DNA from: an uncultured Gemmatimonadota bacterium
Lineage (GTDB): Bacteria > Gemmatimonadota > Gemmatimonadetes > Gemmatimonadales > Gemmatimonadaceae
Direction of reading: 5' to 3'
NCBI GenBank assembly: GCA_903910555.1
Contig: CAIVZZ010000005.1
Span: 62,001 to 126,000, forward strand
DNA: 64,000 bases
A model generated the notes under the pieces. The model was not told where the DNA came from. It did not search any database and saw nothing but the letters and a program-made list of their open reading frames with translations. A program made the position numbers and the translations under genes. How positions within the stretch are numbered: the stretch's first letter is position 1; every line of letters starts with the position of its first letter. Shown here one piece after another: positions 43,731-53,112 of the stretch.

Positions 43731-46700
43731 GTGGGACGCCGCCGGCTCGTCGTGCTCCTCAGCGCGATCACGATGATGCTGATCGGCGCGGGAGTCGTCG
43801 GCGCGCTCATCACCGCAACGCAGAGCGATGGCGGCCGCGCGTGGATTCGCACCCAGCTCGTGCGACTTGCCGGGCGCGGCGTGCATGGAAGGTTGTTCGT
43901 CGGCAATCTCTCGGGGTCGTTCATCACCGACTTTGCGGTGGATTCGGTGGCGATCATCGGACCCGACGATTCGGTGTTCATTGCGACCGGACCGGCGCAC
44001 GTGACGTACGATCCGCGCGACTTGATCGACGGGCGCATCATCCTGCGCTCCGTGGAGCTGCAGCACCCGTTCTTCGTGATTCGCAAAGAGAACGACAATG
44101 TCTGGAACTACAACAAGGTTTTCCCTCCGGGGCCAAGCGAGCCGAGCGGTCCGCCACCGTCGCGGAGTGCATTCGGCGCGATCGTGCAATTCAGAAATGT
44201 GCGCATCCGCGGGCTGCAGTTTCAGCTCACGCTGCCGTGGTCACCGGACGACTCGCTGAAGGGTGCGCGCAGGGACAGCGCGATCGTGCGCAATCTCGCG
44301 GCCAAAGATCAGGAGATTCGCGCGGTTACGGTGAAGGGGAAACGCGGCTACCAGCGCACGACGCGGTGGACCGAAGGGAATTTCACGTTCAACCGGATCC
44401 GCTTTCGCGATCCGCTCCGGCCGGGGCGCCAGTTCGAGATCGCGCGCTTCGACGTCAACGAGCAGTCGCCGCCGTTCAACATCCGCAACATGCGCGGTCT
44501 GGTGCTCTGGCACGGCGATTCCATCACGCTGGACATCCCGCATTTGGAACTGCCCGGGTCGGTGGCGCACGCAACCGGGCGGCTCGACTGGGCGAACAAC
44601 AAGCCGGTGAAATTCGATCTGCGCATCCTCAGCGATTCCGTGTCGCTGAGCGATGTCGCGTGGATCACGTCTGTGATTCCGAAGACCGGCGGCGGCTCTG
44701 TCGATTTGAGGATCAAGTCCGACAAAGACCCGCGTCTGCTCGATTATGTGATTGCGGCCATGGACCTGCGCACGAACGCGTCGCGATTGCGCGGAGCGAT
44801 GACATTCGCGGTGGGCGGTCCCGTGCTGATCGTGAAGGACTTGGACGTCGATATGCTGCCGCTCGATTTCCAGCTGATCGACACGATGAACGGCGGGCCG
44901 TTTGCGCAGCCATGGAACGGCACGTTCACCGGCAGGCTGCGCGCGCGGGGCGGTCCGGTAAATCATTTTTTCATCGACGAACTGCGCGTCACGTACGCCG
45001 ACCGGAATGTGGCCGGCGCGAACTCGGCGTTCGTCGGGACGGGCGAGATGGACATTCTTCGTCCCGCCGACGCGACGTTCCATGGATTCCACCTCGCGCT
45101 GACCAGGTTCGATTTGCGCACGGCGCAGGCGCTCGACAAAGGCTTCCCGCGTCTCAACGGCACGATTTCGGGCGACGCAATTCTCGATTCGATCTGGACC
45201 GATGTACGCTTCCGTGAGGCGGACATCACGCATCGCGATGGTGACAGTGACAGCACGGGACAAACGCCGCCGTCGCGCTTCAAGGGAGAAGGCCGGGTGA
45301 CGAGCGGCGGCGTGAACCTCGGTTTCGATCTGTCGGTCGCCGCGCTCCCGCTCTCGCTGAATACCATCGCGCTCTCGTATCCGGGGATCCCGGTGCGCGG
45401 CATATACACCGGACCGATTCGGCTGCAGGGCGACATCACCGATTTCAGTGCGACCGCCGATCTCGCCGGCGACGGCGGGCGACTCCAGCTCGAGGGGCAG
45501 TTCGATGCATCCGCGCCGGGTTATCGCGCGTTTGCGCGCGGCTCCGTCGGCAACCTCGACCTTCACTCGGTGATGGCACGCACCGGCGGCCCCGTGACGA
45601 ATCTCAACGGACGCTTCGTGACATCGCTCGAGTTTGATTCGCTGCCAAACATGCTCGGTGATGCGCAGTTCTCTATTGATCGATCGGTGGTCGATGGTGT
45701 GCGCATGTATTCCGGACAGGCCAACCTCCACTTCGCGCGCGGCGCAATGCTGGTCGACACGCTCCGCGTTGAATCGACAAGCTTCGGACTGACCGCGCAC
45801 GGCGGACTCGGCCTCGCGTCGACGCGCAGCGATTCGCTCCTGTTCCATGTCGAGATCGACTCGCTCGGCGGACTCCGGCGCTATCTCGTGAAGGCGCGTC
45901 CACCGCGCGACAGCACCGCGCCGCTCGACACGGCCGCGGTCGCCGCTGCGGCGCTCGCCGATTCGCTCGGCGGCTCCCTCACTGCAAACGGAACGGTCTT
46001 CGGAAATCTGTCATCGTTTGGAGTGCGCGCGACCGGAAATGGCACGCAGCTGCGGCTCGGCGCCGTCACGGCGCGCCAGTTTGCAATCGTCGCGAACCTC
46101 AAGGCGCTGCCCGATTCCGCGATGGGCGTGGCAACGTTCACGATCGACACACTGCACGCCGGCTCGCTCGCGTATTCACGCGTCTCCGGGCGCGACAGTC
46201 TCATTTCTCACAACCGGCAACGCGTGACCGTGTCGGCAAAGTCCGTGCTCGATTCCGCGCGGGCGACGGCCGATGTCGGCTTCCATGGCGACTCGACGGA
46301 CATTCGTTTCGACAGCCTCGCGATCACGACGCTGGCGGACAGCTGGTTTCTGCGCCGTCGCGCGCAGATCGAGATCGTGAAAGGTTCGGTGACCATCGAC
46401 TCGATCGCACTGAGCGGCAAGACCGGCGGATCGCTAGCACTGAGCGGCGGCTTTGGTGCGGACTCTGCGCTTTCGCTCGCGATCCGCACCGACTCCGTTC
46501 CGCTCGCCGACATCGGCGAGATGATGCAGGTGCAGGCGCCGTTCGAGGGGACGGTCACGCTGCGTGCCGATCTCAACGGAACGCGCGAGAGTCCGCTCCT
46601 CAAGTTCGACGGTACGCTTCGGCATGGAGTGTTCCTCGGGCTGCGGCTCGATGAGCTCCGGACGAGCGGCAACTATGCCGCCCGGAGTCTCTCCGCGTCG

Positions 46701-48314
46701 GTCGAATATTTTCGGCTCGGGCTCCCGGCGGTCCATGGCACGGCCAAACTTCCGATCGACCTCGCATTCAGCGCGATCGGCTCGCGGTTGATCGAGTCAC
46801 CGATAGTAGCGAGCATCCACACCGACAGCGGCGGGATGGCGGTATTCGCGTCGATGTCGAAATCCGTGACCAAGGCGAATGGATCGCTCGCGCTTGATGC
46901 TGACGTGAGCGGCACCTGGAAGCACCCGCTGATCAACGGCGCGCTCATTGTTCACAACGGCGAACTGTCACTCGAGCCGCTGGGCGCAGTGCACCTCACC
47001 GCGGTCGAAGCGAACGTCGCGTTCAAGGGCGACAGCATTTCCGGAAAGATCAGTGCGCACAGCGGCAAGACGAAGCCGGCAACCGGAGAGCTGTCCGGGT
47101 TCGTCGGCATTCGCGACATCCAGAATCCGACGTACAACCTCAAGCTCGTCGCGCAGAGCTTTAACGTGATCGACAAGGCTCGTTTTGCGACGCTCGATCT
47201 CACGGGAACTGTCGCGCTCACCGGAAAAAGCGACGACGCCGTCCTCACGGGTGCGCTGACAGTAGACCGTGGAAACATCTTCATCCCCGAGTTGTTCTCC
47301 AAGCACGTGATCTCGCTTGACGATCCAGAGTTCTACAAGGTGGTCGACACGACGGCGTTCGAAGACCGCCACCTGCTTCCTGCGGCGCCGCTGGCATTCA
47401 TCACGAAGCTTCAGGTTCCCAACCTGACTGTGCAGATGGGCCGTGACGTCTGGCTGCGGTCGTCCGAAGCGAACATCAATCTCGGCGGGCAAGTCACGAT
47501 TCAGCGGCAGTATTCCCAAAAGTCAAAAAACGCGGGACGCGTACAGCTGACGCTCGATGGCACTCTCCAAACGGTCCGCGGCACGTATCGCCTCGGTCTC
47601 GCGCCAGGCGTCTCGCGCACATTCGCCGTTGAGAACGGAAATGTGCGTTTCATCGGCGACGAGGATCTCAACGGGTATCTCGACATCAACGCGCTGTACG
47701 CGGTCAGGCAGTCGAGCTCGCAGGGTGCCCGTCCCGATGTCCGCGTTCGCGTTCACCTCGCCGGCACGCTGCTCTCGCCGACCATCGAACTGTCGAGCCC
47801 GGATTCGCAGCGTGTCTCGCAGGCCGATCTCGTGAGTTATCTCGCGACCGGCCAGCCTAGCAATCAGATCGGCGGCCCGACCGGCGATTACACATCAACG
47901 GCCGTGAACGTGTTTTTGAATTCCGGATTTCAAATCAACACGAGCTTGTGCGACGAGACCGGCTTCAGCGCCGGTGTGTACGACGCATCGCAGCCTCGCA
48001 GCGCGAGCGTGCTCTCCGGAGCGCGCATCAACTGCGGACGGCAACTCGGTGAGAAGGCATTTCTGCGCCTCGACTACGGTCTCTGCCGGGTAGGCCAGCT
48101 CGTCGGCGGCAACAGCGGCACGAGCGACCCGCTCACCTTTGCCGACGCGATCGGTTTGAAGGTCGACTATCAGCTCACGACAGTGCTGACGCTCTCCGGC
48201 GGTATCGAACCGCCCACGAGCGCAGTGCTCTGCACGAACGACGCGAGCGCGCGCGGCTTCGCACCAACGCCACGGCAGTTCGGCATCGACCTCCTCAGGC
48301 TCTGGCGATTCTAA
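43731..48314 (+). CDS. tamB: Translocation and assembly module protein TamB
   Basis: This is a 1527-residue inner-membrane-anchored protein. A single N-terminal helix (LVVLLSAITMMLIGAGVVGALI) is followed by a very long beta-rich region of amphipathic repeats, the bridge-like groove expected of AsmA/TamB proteins. The C-terminal TamB/DUF490 domain holds PNLTVQMGRDVWLRSSEANINLGG, GRVQLTLDGTLQTVRGTY and DLVSYLATGQPS. It likely spans the periplasm to TamA, moving phospholipid or assisting barrel assembly. The start is GTG, 3 bp after tamA; the histidine kinase begins two bases after its stop. Confidence 0.93.
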   Translation: MGRRRLVVLLSAITMMLIGAGVVGALITATQSDGGRAWIRTQLVRLAGRGVHGRLFVGNLSGSFITDFAVDSVAIIGPDDSVFIATGPAHVTYDPRDLIDGRIILRSVELQHPFFVIRKENDNVWNYNKVFPPGPSEPSGPPPSRSAFGAIVQFRNVRIRGLQFQLTLPWSPDDSLKGARRDSAIVRNLAAKDQEIRAVTVKGKRGYQRTTRWTEGNFTFNRIRFRDPLRPGRQFEIARFDVNEQSPPFNIRNMRGLVLWHGDSITLDIPHLELPGSVAHATGRLDWANNKPVKFDLRILSDSVSLSDVAWITSVIPKTGGGSVDLRIKSDKDPRLLDYVIAAMDLRTNASRLRGAMTFAVGGPVLIVKDLDVDMLPLDFQLIDTMNGGPFAQPWNGTFTGRLRARGGPVNHFFIDELRVTYADRNVAGANSAFVGTGEMDILRPADATFHGFHLALTRFDLRTAQALDKGFPRLNGTISGDAILDSIWTDVRFREADITHRDGDSDSTGQTPPSRFKGEGRVTSGGVNLGFDLSVAALPLSLNTIALSYPGIPVRGIYTGPIRLQGDITDFSATADLAGDGGRLQLEGQFDASAPGYRAFARGSVGNLDLHSVMARTGGPVTNLNGRFVTSLEFDSLPNMLGDAQFSIDRSVVDGVRMYSGQANLHFARGAMLVDTLRVESTSFGLTAHGGLGLASTRSDSLLFHVEIDSLGGLRRYLVKARPPRDSTAPLDTAAVAAAALADSLGGSLTANGTVFGNLSSFGVRATGNGTQLRLGAVTARQFAIVANLKALPDSAMGVATFTIDTLHAGSLAYSRVSGRDSLISHNRQRVTVSAKSVLDSARATADVGFHGDSTDIRFDSLAITTLADSWFLRRRAQIEIVKGSVTIDSIALSGKTGGSLALSGGFGADSALSLAIRTDSVPLADIGEMMQVQAPFEGTVTLRADLNGTRESPLLKFDGTLRHGVFLGLRLDELRTSGNYAARSLSASVEYFRLGLPAVHGTAKLPIDLAFSAIGSRLIESPIVASIHTDSGGMAVFASMSKSVTKANGSLALDADVSGTWKHPLINGALIVHNGELSLEPLGAVHLTAVEANVAFKGDSISGKISAHSGKTKPATGELSGFVGIRDIQNPTYNLKLVAQSFNVIDKARFATLDLTGTVALTGKSDDAVLTGALTVDRGNIFIPELFSKHVISLDDPEFYKVVDTTAFEDRHLLPAAPLAFITKLQVPNLTVQMGRDVWLRSSEANINLGGQVTIQRQYSQKSKNAGRVQLTLDGTLQTVRGTYRLGLAPGVSRTFAVENGNVRFIGDEDLNGYLDINALYAVRQSSSQGARPDVRVRVHLAGTLLSPTIELSSPDSQRVSQADLVSYLATGQPSNQIGGPTGDYTSTAVNVFLNSGFQINTSLCDETGFSAGVYDASQPRSASVLSGARINCGRQLGEKAFLRLDYGLCRVGQLVGGNSGTSDPLTFADAIGLKVDYQLTTVLTLSGGIEPPTSAVLCTNDASARGFAPTPRQFGIDLLRLWRF

Positions 48315-48316
48315 GC

Positions 48317-51300
48317 ATGAGCGACGCCAAGACCACGGCTGCCGCCGAGGCGCCGACGTTTGATCCGCGGCTGAACGAGCTGCTGCTGGAACTGCCCGAG
48401 GCGCTCGCGACCGTCGTGCACAATCTTCTGCTGGAGCGCGAGAAACTCGTCGCGCTGGCAGACAGCCGGTCCGAACGGCTTCAGCAGCTTCAGGAAGTGA
48501 ACGCCGCGCTTTCACGATCGCTCGACCGCGATGACGTCGAGCACGAACTCGCGCGGCATGTCGCGCGAATGATCGCGTGTACGGGTGTCGTCGTCTCGAG
48601 GGCTGCGGACGGCGGCGCGTCGTCCGTCGTGCTGCACTGGCGTGACGGTGCCGGCCAGGATGTTGGCGGCGCGGCACACGTGCTCGAGGCGATTGCAGAA
48701 GCGGAGCGCACGGGCCGGTCCGCGCGATCAGCGCCCGACGCAACACCGGTTCTCGCGATCCCGCTGCGCGTGGGCTATAAGCTCGTCGGCGTTCTCGCGG
48801 TCTATGGCGACGAGTCGCGCGATTTCGGCGGCGATGACGAAGAGCTGCTGACCACACTGAGTTCCACCGCCGCGACCGCGCTCGTGAATGTGAATCTCTT
48901 TGCCGAGAGTCTGCGCGACAAACGGCAGAGTGAAGCGCTGGCCGCGCTCGCCGCGTCGCTCGGCCAGTCGCTGAAGCTGTCCGAAGTGCTGCGGCTCTCG
49001 CTGAGGCACGCGGCGGCGATTCTCGGTGCGGCGGGCGCGGTGGTGGCGCTGCGGCGGAACGACTTTCTGCACATCGTCGCGGCCGAGGGAACGGCTGCGG
49101 CGGTGCAGGGGATTTACGTGCCGATCGCGGAGAGCAGGATGGGGCGCGCGATGCTCGAAGGACGCTCGCTGATCATCAACAATGTTGTTGCAGACGACGA
49201 GACGTATGAGCGCACCCGCGCCATCGGGCCTGTTGAGAAAGCCGTGTCCGCGCCGCTGCTCACGCCGGACGGCCCGATTGGCGTGCTGAGCGTTGCCAAC
49301 CGCGCGGCGGATTTTACTGAAGAAGACGCACGTGTTCTGGAGCGCCTCGCCGCGCAGCTCGCGCTCGCCGTGGTGAACGCGCGCTTGTACGAGGAAGCGA
49401 GCGACGCGACGCGCGAGCTGACGGTTGCCTTCGACGCGATTGCGGGCGGCGTGGTGGTGCTCGACAGCGAAGGCTTTATCACGCGGCACAACGCCAAGCT
49501 CGCCGCGTTCTCCGGTCTCGCTCCGGGCGAGCCGCTGATCGGGCGCGCGCTTTTTGCGGTGCTCCTCGGAGAATCGCGCGAGCTCGATGAAACCGACCCG
49601 CTCGGCGCGGCGATCCTCCGGCGCGAAGTCGGACGCGGCACGGTGCGGCAGTCGTGGAGCGGAAACGTGTTCGATATCGTCGCGTCACCGCATCCGGCCG
49701 GCGGAGCGGTGGTCACGGTCGACGACGTAACGGGCTTTCATGCACTCGCCGAGCGTTACCGGCTGGTGGTCGAATCGACGGCGGACGCCATTTTAATTAC
49801 CGCACGCAATGGCGCGATCGAGTTTGCGAACGACGCGGCGATCACGCTGCTCGCGCCGCAGGGAGCGCTCGACGGCGTGCCGCTGGCGTCGTTCGTGCCA
49901 CCAGCGACGATAAAGGAATTCGAGGGACACGTTTCGCGCGCGGTGCGCGGCGAGGCGATGCGGTTCAATGGCTCGATCATGCGCGGCGACGGTGAAGAGC
50001 GCCGCGTCTCGATGAGCCTCGCGCCGATTCGCGGCGGCGGGCCGGTCACAGGACTGGTCGCGTCGATCCGCGATGTGAGCGACGAGACGCGTGCGCGTGA
50101 CGAAGCCGCGGCGGCGAACGCCCGCTATCGCAATCTCGTCGAGGTCGCGTCGGACGCGATCTATACACTCGACGCCCAGGGAATTTTCACGGCCGCGAAT
50201 CTGGCCACCGAGACGCTGCTCGGCATTCCGCGCGACGCACTGCTCGGCCGCAGTATCGTGCCCTTTCTCGAGCCGGCCGAGACGGCGGAACTGCGTGCGC
50301 ATTTTGCGTCGGCAATCGGCGGCACCGCGCGACGGTACGAATGTCATGTGGTACGGCCGGATGGTACACGCCGCCTCGTGTCAGTTTCGAATACTCCCAT
50401 CAAACGCGGCATGCGCGTGATAGGCGTGCTCGGTGTCGCACGTGATGTGACGGACGATCGCGCCCGCGCCGCCGCACTGGAGCGCGCCGAAGCGCGGTAC
50501 ACGCGTCTCGTGGAATCGGCGGAAGACGCGATCTGCACCGCGGACGAAGAGGGGAACTTCACCTCGGTGAATCGCGCGCTTGAGAAAGTGATGGGTCGCG
50601 GCCGCGAGGCACTGCTCGGCACGCACTTCACCGAACTCGTCCATGCCGACGAGCGCGGAGAGCTCTGGCTGATGTTCGTCGCGACACTTGAAGGAAAGCG
50701 TCAGCGCCGCGAGATGCACTTCACGAGGGCGGACGGTGTGGAGCGCGTCGCGACCGTGATCACCGCGCCGATTTACGAGCATGGGCAGGTCAGCGCGGTG
50801 CTGGCAATCATCCGCGACGTGACCGAAGAGCGCATGTTGCTCGAGCAGGTGGTGCGGCGCGAGAAGCTCGCGGCGCTCGGCGAGCTGGTGGGCGGTGTCG
50901 CGCATGAGGTGAACTCGCCGCTCACCGGGATACTCGCGTTCGGTCAAATTCTCCAAATGGAGGGCTCGGCCAATGAGGAATCGCGCCGGGCGGCGGATAC
51001 TATAGTAGCGGAGGCGAAACGCGCCGCGCGGATCGTCGGGAAGCTCCTGACGTTTGCCCGGCAGAACCCGCCCGAGAAGATGCGCACTGAGCTGAATCAG
51101 GTGCTCCAGGATACCATTGAACTGCGGCGCTATCCGCTGAAGATGCAGCAGATTGCACTCGTGGTAGAATTCGCCGGGGACCTGCCCGCAACCTGGGCGG
51201 ATCCCTTTCAGCTCCAGCAGGTTTTCATCAACTTGCTATCGAACGCGGAGCAGGCTCTGGCCTCGCGTTCAGGGGAACGGCGCATCACTGTTCGTACAGG

Positions 51301-51556
51301 GCTCCGCGGCCGGCAGCTGGTGGCGAGCATCGCCGATACCGGCCCCGGCATTGCGCCGGAGCATCTGCCGCACATTTTCAACCCATTCTATACGACAAAA
51401 CCCCGGGGCGTCGGCACCGGCCTCGGACTATCGATCAGCTTCGGCATCGTGCGCGAACATGGCGGCATATTGCAGGTTGAATCGGAAACCGGAAAGGGTG
51501 CAGTGTTCGAGGTTTTATTGCCGGTCGTGACACCCCCCTCTCAAAGCGGCGAATAG
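48317..51556 (+). CDS. Soluble multi-sensor histidine kinase (2 GAF, 4 PAS)
   Basis: This is a 1079-residue cytosolic kinase with no transmembrane helix. It has two GAF domains (about residues 65-195 and 205-355), then four PAS domains (about 365-475, 480-595, 605-720 and 725-845). HisKA follows (LGELVGGVAHEVNSPLTGIL, phospho-histidine near 862) and HATPase_c (NLLSNAEQAL; IADTGPGIAPEHLPH; GVGTGLGLSISFGI). The absence of a receiver domain and the adjacent regulator gene indicate a classical pair. It lies in one run with tamAB, with gaps of 2 and 3 bp, so it may respond to cytosolic redox or small-molecule cues linked to envelope assembly; that link is inference. Confidence 0.92.
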   Translation: MSDAKTTAAAEAPTFDPRLNELLLELPEALATVVHNLLLEREKLVALADSRSERLQQLQEVNAALSRSLDRDDVEHELARHVARMIACTGVVVSRAADGGASSVVLHWRDGAGQDVGGAAHVLEAIAEAERTGRSARSAPDATPVLAIPLRVGYKLVGVLAVYGDESRDFGGDDEELLTTLSSTAATALVNVNLFAESLRDKRQSEALAALAASLGQSLKLSEVLRLSLRHAAAILGAAGAVVALRRNDFLHIVAAEGTAAAVQGIYVPIAESRMGRAMLEGRSLIINNVVADDETYERTRAIGPVEKAVSAPLLTPDGPIGVLSVANRAADFTEEDARVLERLAAQLALAVVNARLYEEASDATRELTVAFDAIAGGVVVLDSEGFITRHNAKLAAFSGLAPGEPLIGRALFAVLLGESRELDETDPLGAAILRREVGRGTVRQSWSGNVFDIVASPHPAGGAVVTVDDVTGFHALAERYRLVVESTADAILITARNGAIEFANDAAITLLAPQGALDGVPLASFVPPATIKEFEGHVSRAVRGEAMRFNGSIMRGDGEERRVSMSLAPIRGGGPVTGLVASIRDVSDETRARDEAAAANARYRNLVEVASDAIYTLDAQGIFTAANLATETLLGIPRDALLGRSIVPFLEPAETAELRAHFASAIGGTARRYECHVVRPDGTRRLVSVSNTPIKRGMRVIGVLGVARDVTDDRARAAALERAEARYTRLVESAEDAICTADEEGNFTSVNRALEKVMGRGREALLGTHFTELVHADERGELWLMFVATLEGKRQRREMHFTRADGVERVATVITAPIYEHGQVSAVLAIIRDVTEERMLLEQVVRREKLAALGELVGGVAHEVNSPLTGILAFGQILQMEGSANEESRRAADTIVAEAKRAARIVGKLLTFARQNPPEKMRTELNQVLQDTIELRRYPLKMQQIALVVEFAGDLPATWADPFQLQQVFINLLSNAEQALASRSGERRITVRTGLRGRQLVASIADTGPGIAPEHLPHIFNPFYTTKPRGVGTGLGLSISFGIVREHGGILQVESETGKGAVFEVLLPVVTPPSQSGE

Positions 51557-51559
51557 CAG

Positions 51560-52915
51560 ATGGCGAGCATTCTTATCATTGACGACGAAGTCGCGATCGC
51601 CTCGGCGTTCGCAATGTTCTTTCGCCACGACGCGGCACATGTCGTGACGGAGGCGCATTCCGGCATCGATGGAATCGAAGCGTACAAACGCGTGCGGCCG
51701 GATCTGGTGCTGCTCGATGTGCGCCTGCCGGACATGACCGGCTTCGATGTGCTTTCGAAGATTCGAGAGGACAATCCAGCCGTGATCATGGTGACCGCGT
51801 ATGGCGATGTGCCGATGGCGGTCGATGCGCTCCACCGCGGGGCTGAAAATTTCCTGACGAAGCCGGTGGACTTGAGCCACCTCGCGGCGGCCGCCGAGCG
51901 CGCGCTCGAGAAAGCGTCACTGCGGCGCATGAACCGTTATCTGTCCGATCGCCGCGGCGGCGCGGCCGATCTGCTACTCGGCTCGTCGGCGGCGATGCGC
52001 GAACTTTCCGCGCAGATCTCGCTGCTAGCGGCGAGCGACCGCACCACAGCGCTGATCGTTGGCGAAAGCGGATCGGGGAAGGGGCGCGTTGCAGAACTCG
52101 TCCACGCACAGAGCCCGCGGTCGGCCAAGCCGTTCGTGCAGGTGAACTGCGCTGCGCTGACCGCCGAATCGCTCGATTCGGAATTGTTTGGCGTGGAGTC
52201 GTCGACGGATGGCACCGGCGGCCCGACCAAGCGCGGCCTCTTTGAAATTGCCGACGGCGGCACGCTCTTTCTGGACGAGATCGGTGATCTCGATTCGCAT
52301 CTCCAGCCGAAGCTGCTGCGTGTGCTCGAAGGGAAGGGATTCCGCCGTCATGGCGGGACGACCGAGATCACGCCGAACGTGCGCGTGATCGCGGCGACGA
52401 GCAAAGATCTCGTGAACGAAGTGACCACCGGCCGCTTCCGCGAGGATCTGTATTATCGGCTGTCGGTCATGCCGATCAACCTGCCGCCGCTGCGTGCGCG
52501 GTCACGCGAAGATCTCGTCGATCTCGCCGCGCATCTGCTCGACGAGCTCTCGCCAACGGTTCAGGGTGCGCCGACGACACTCGGCGACGACGCGTTGGAT
52601 TCAATTTTGCGTTACGCGTGGCCGGGTAATATCCGCGAGCTGCGCAACGTCCTCGAACGCGCGATGTTGATGGCGCGCGGCCAGCCGAAGATCGAGATGC
52701 CGCACCTTCCGCGCGAAGTGCAGGGCGCGAGCGGTGCGGATGTCGCGCACCACGTACCGCGCTCGCTCGCCGAAGTCGAGAAGGCGCACATCGATCGCAC
52801 GCTGAAGGCAAACGCGCACAATCGTACGCATGCGGCGAAAGAACTCGGCATCTCGCGCGCGACGCTCATCAAGAAGATCAAGGAGTACAACCTTCTCGAC
52901 AAACCCCGTTCTTAG
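51560..52915 (+). CDS. NtrC-family response regulator lacking the GAFTGA loop
   Basis: This is a 451-residue regulator. The receiver (residues 1-120) has the acidic pair in LIIDDEVAIA, the phospho-acceptor in DLVLLDVRLPDMTGF, and LTKPV. The AAA+ domain (about 135-375) has Walker A GESGSGKGR, Walker B GGTLFLDEIGDL, and RFREDLYYRLSVMPINLPPLR. The C-terminal HTH (TLKANAHNRTHAAKELGISRATL region) is Fis-like. Where sigma-54 activators carry GAFTGA, after ELFG, this protein reads VESSTDGTGGPTKRGLFE, so the sigma-54 contact loop is missing. It may therefore act on other polymerase forms or as a repressor. It is adjacent to its presumed kinase, 3 bp away. Confidence 0.92.
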   Translation: MASILIIDDEVAIASAFAMFFRHDAAHVVTEAHSGIDGIEAYKRVRPDLVLLDVRLPDMTGFDVLSKIREDNPAVIMVTAYGDVPMAVDALHRGAENFLTKPVDLSHLAAAAERALEKASLRRMNRYLSDRRGGAADLLLGSSAAMRELSAQISLLAASDRTTALIVGESGSGKGRVAELVHAQSPRSAKPFVQVNCAALTAESLDSELFGVESSTDGTGGPTKRGLFEIADGGTLFLDEIGDLDSHLQPKLLRVLEGKGFRRHGGTTEITPNVRVIAATSKDLVNEVTTGRFREDLYYRLSVMPINLPPLRARSREDLVDLAAHLLDELSPTVQGAPTTLGDDALDSILRYAWPGNIRELRNVLERAMLMARGQPKIEMPHLPREVQGASGADVAHHVPRSLAEVEKAHIDRTLKANAHNRTHAAKELGISRATLIKKIKEYNLLDKPRS

Positions 52916-52935
52916 TTCACGAGACCGGAGAAACA

Positions 52936-53112
52936 ATGGCTGAAACAGACGCGATGCAGTGCAGGGCCTGCGGCCGCACGGAGCGGGCGTCGGAAGGGTA
53001 TCCCTGCCGCGGCTGCGGTACTTTCATCTGCGTGCTTTGCAATTTGCGCGGTGTCGTGTTCTGCGCTGAGTGTACGGCGAAAGGACTCGTCGCGGAACAG
53101 TCTCCCGCGTGA
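52936..53112 (+). CDS. 58-residue zinc-finger protein with four CxxC pairs
   Basis: This small gene encodes 58 residues beginning MAETDAMQCRACGR. Eight cysteines fall as C9-x2-C12, C24-x2-C27, C32-x2-C35 and C43-x2-C46, a spacing compatible with two structural zinc sites in a cross-braced or tandem ribbon. There is a good ribosome-binding sequence (GGAG, 52927-52930) six bases before the ATG. It lies 20 bp after the response regulator, and its TGA overlaps the GTG start of the peptidase by four bases (GTGA), which supports a real translated gene in the same operon. No named family is recognised; nucleic-acid or protein binding is possible. Confidence 0.72.
   Translation: MAETDAMQCRACGRTERASEGYPCRGCGTFICVLCNLRGVVFCAECTAKGLVAEQSPA

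Noticed and set aside
42276-44189. 637-codon minus-strand frame opposite tamA/tamB
   Set aside because: Its composition is that of an antisense shadow, and both plus-strand genes have clear domains.
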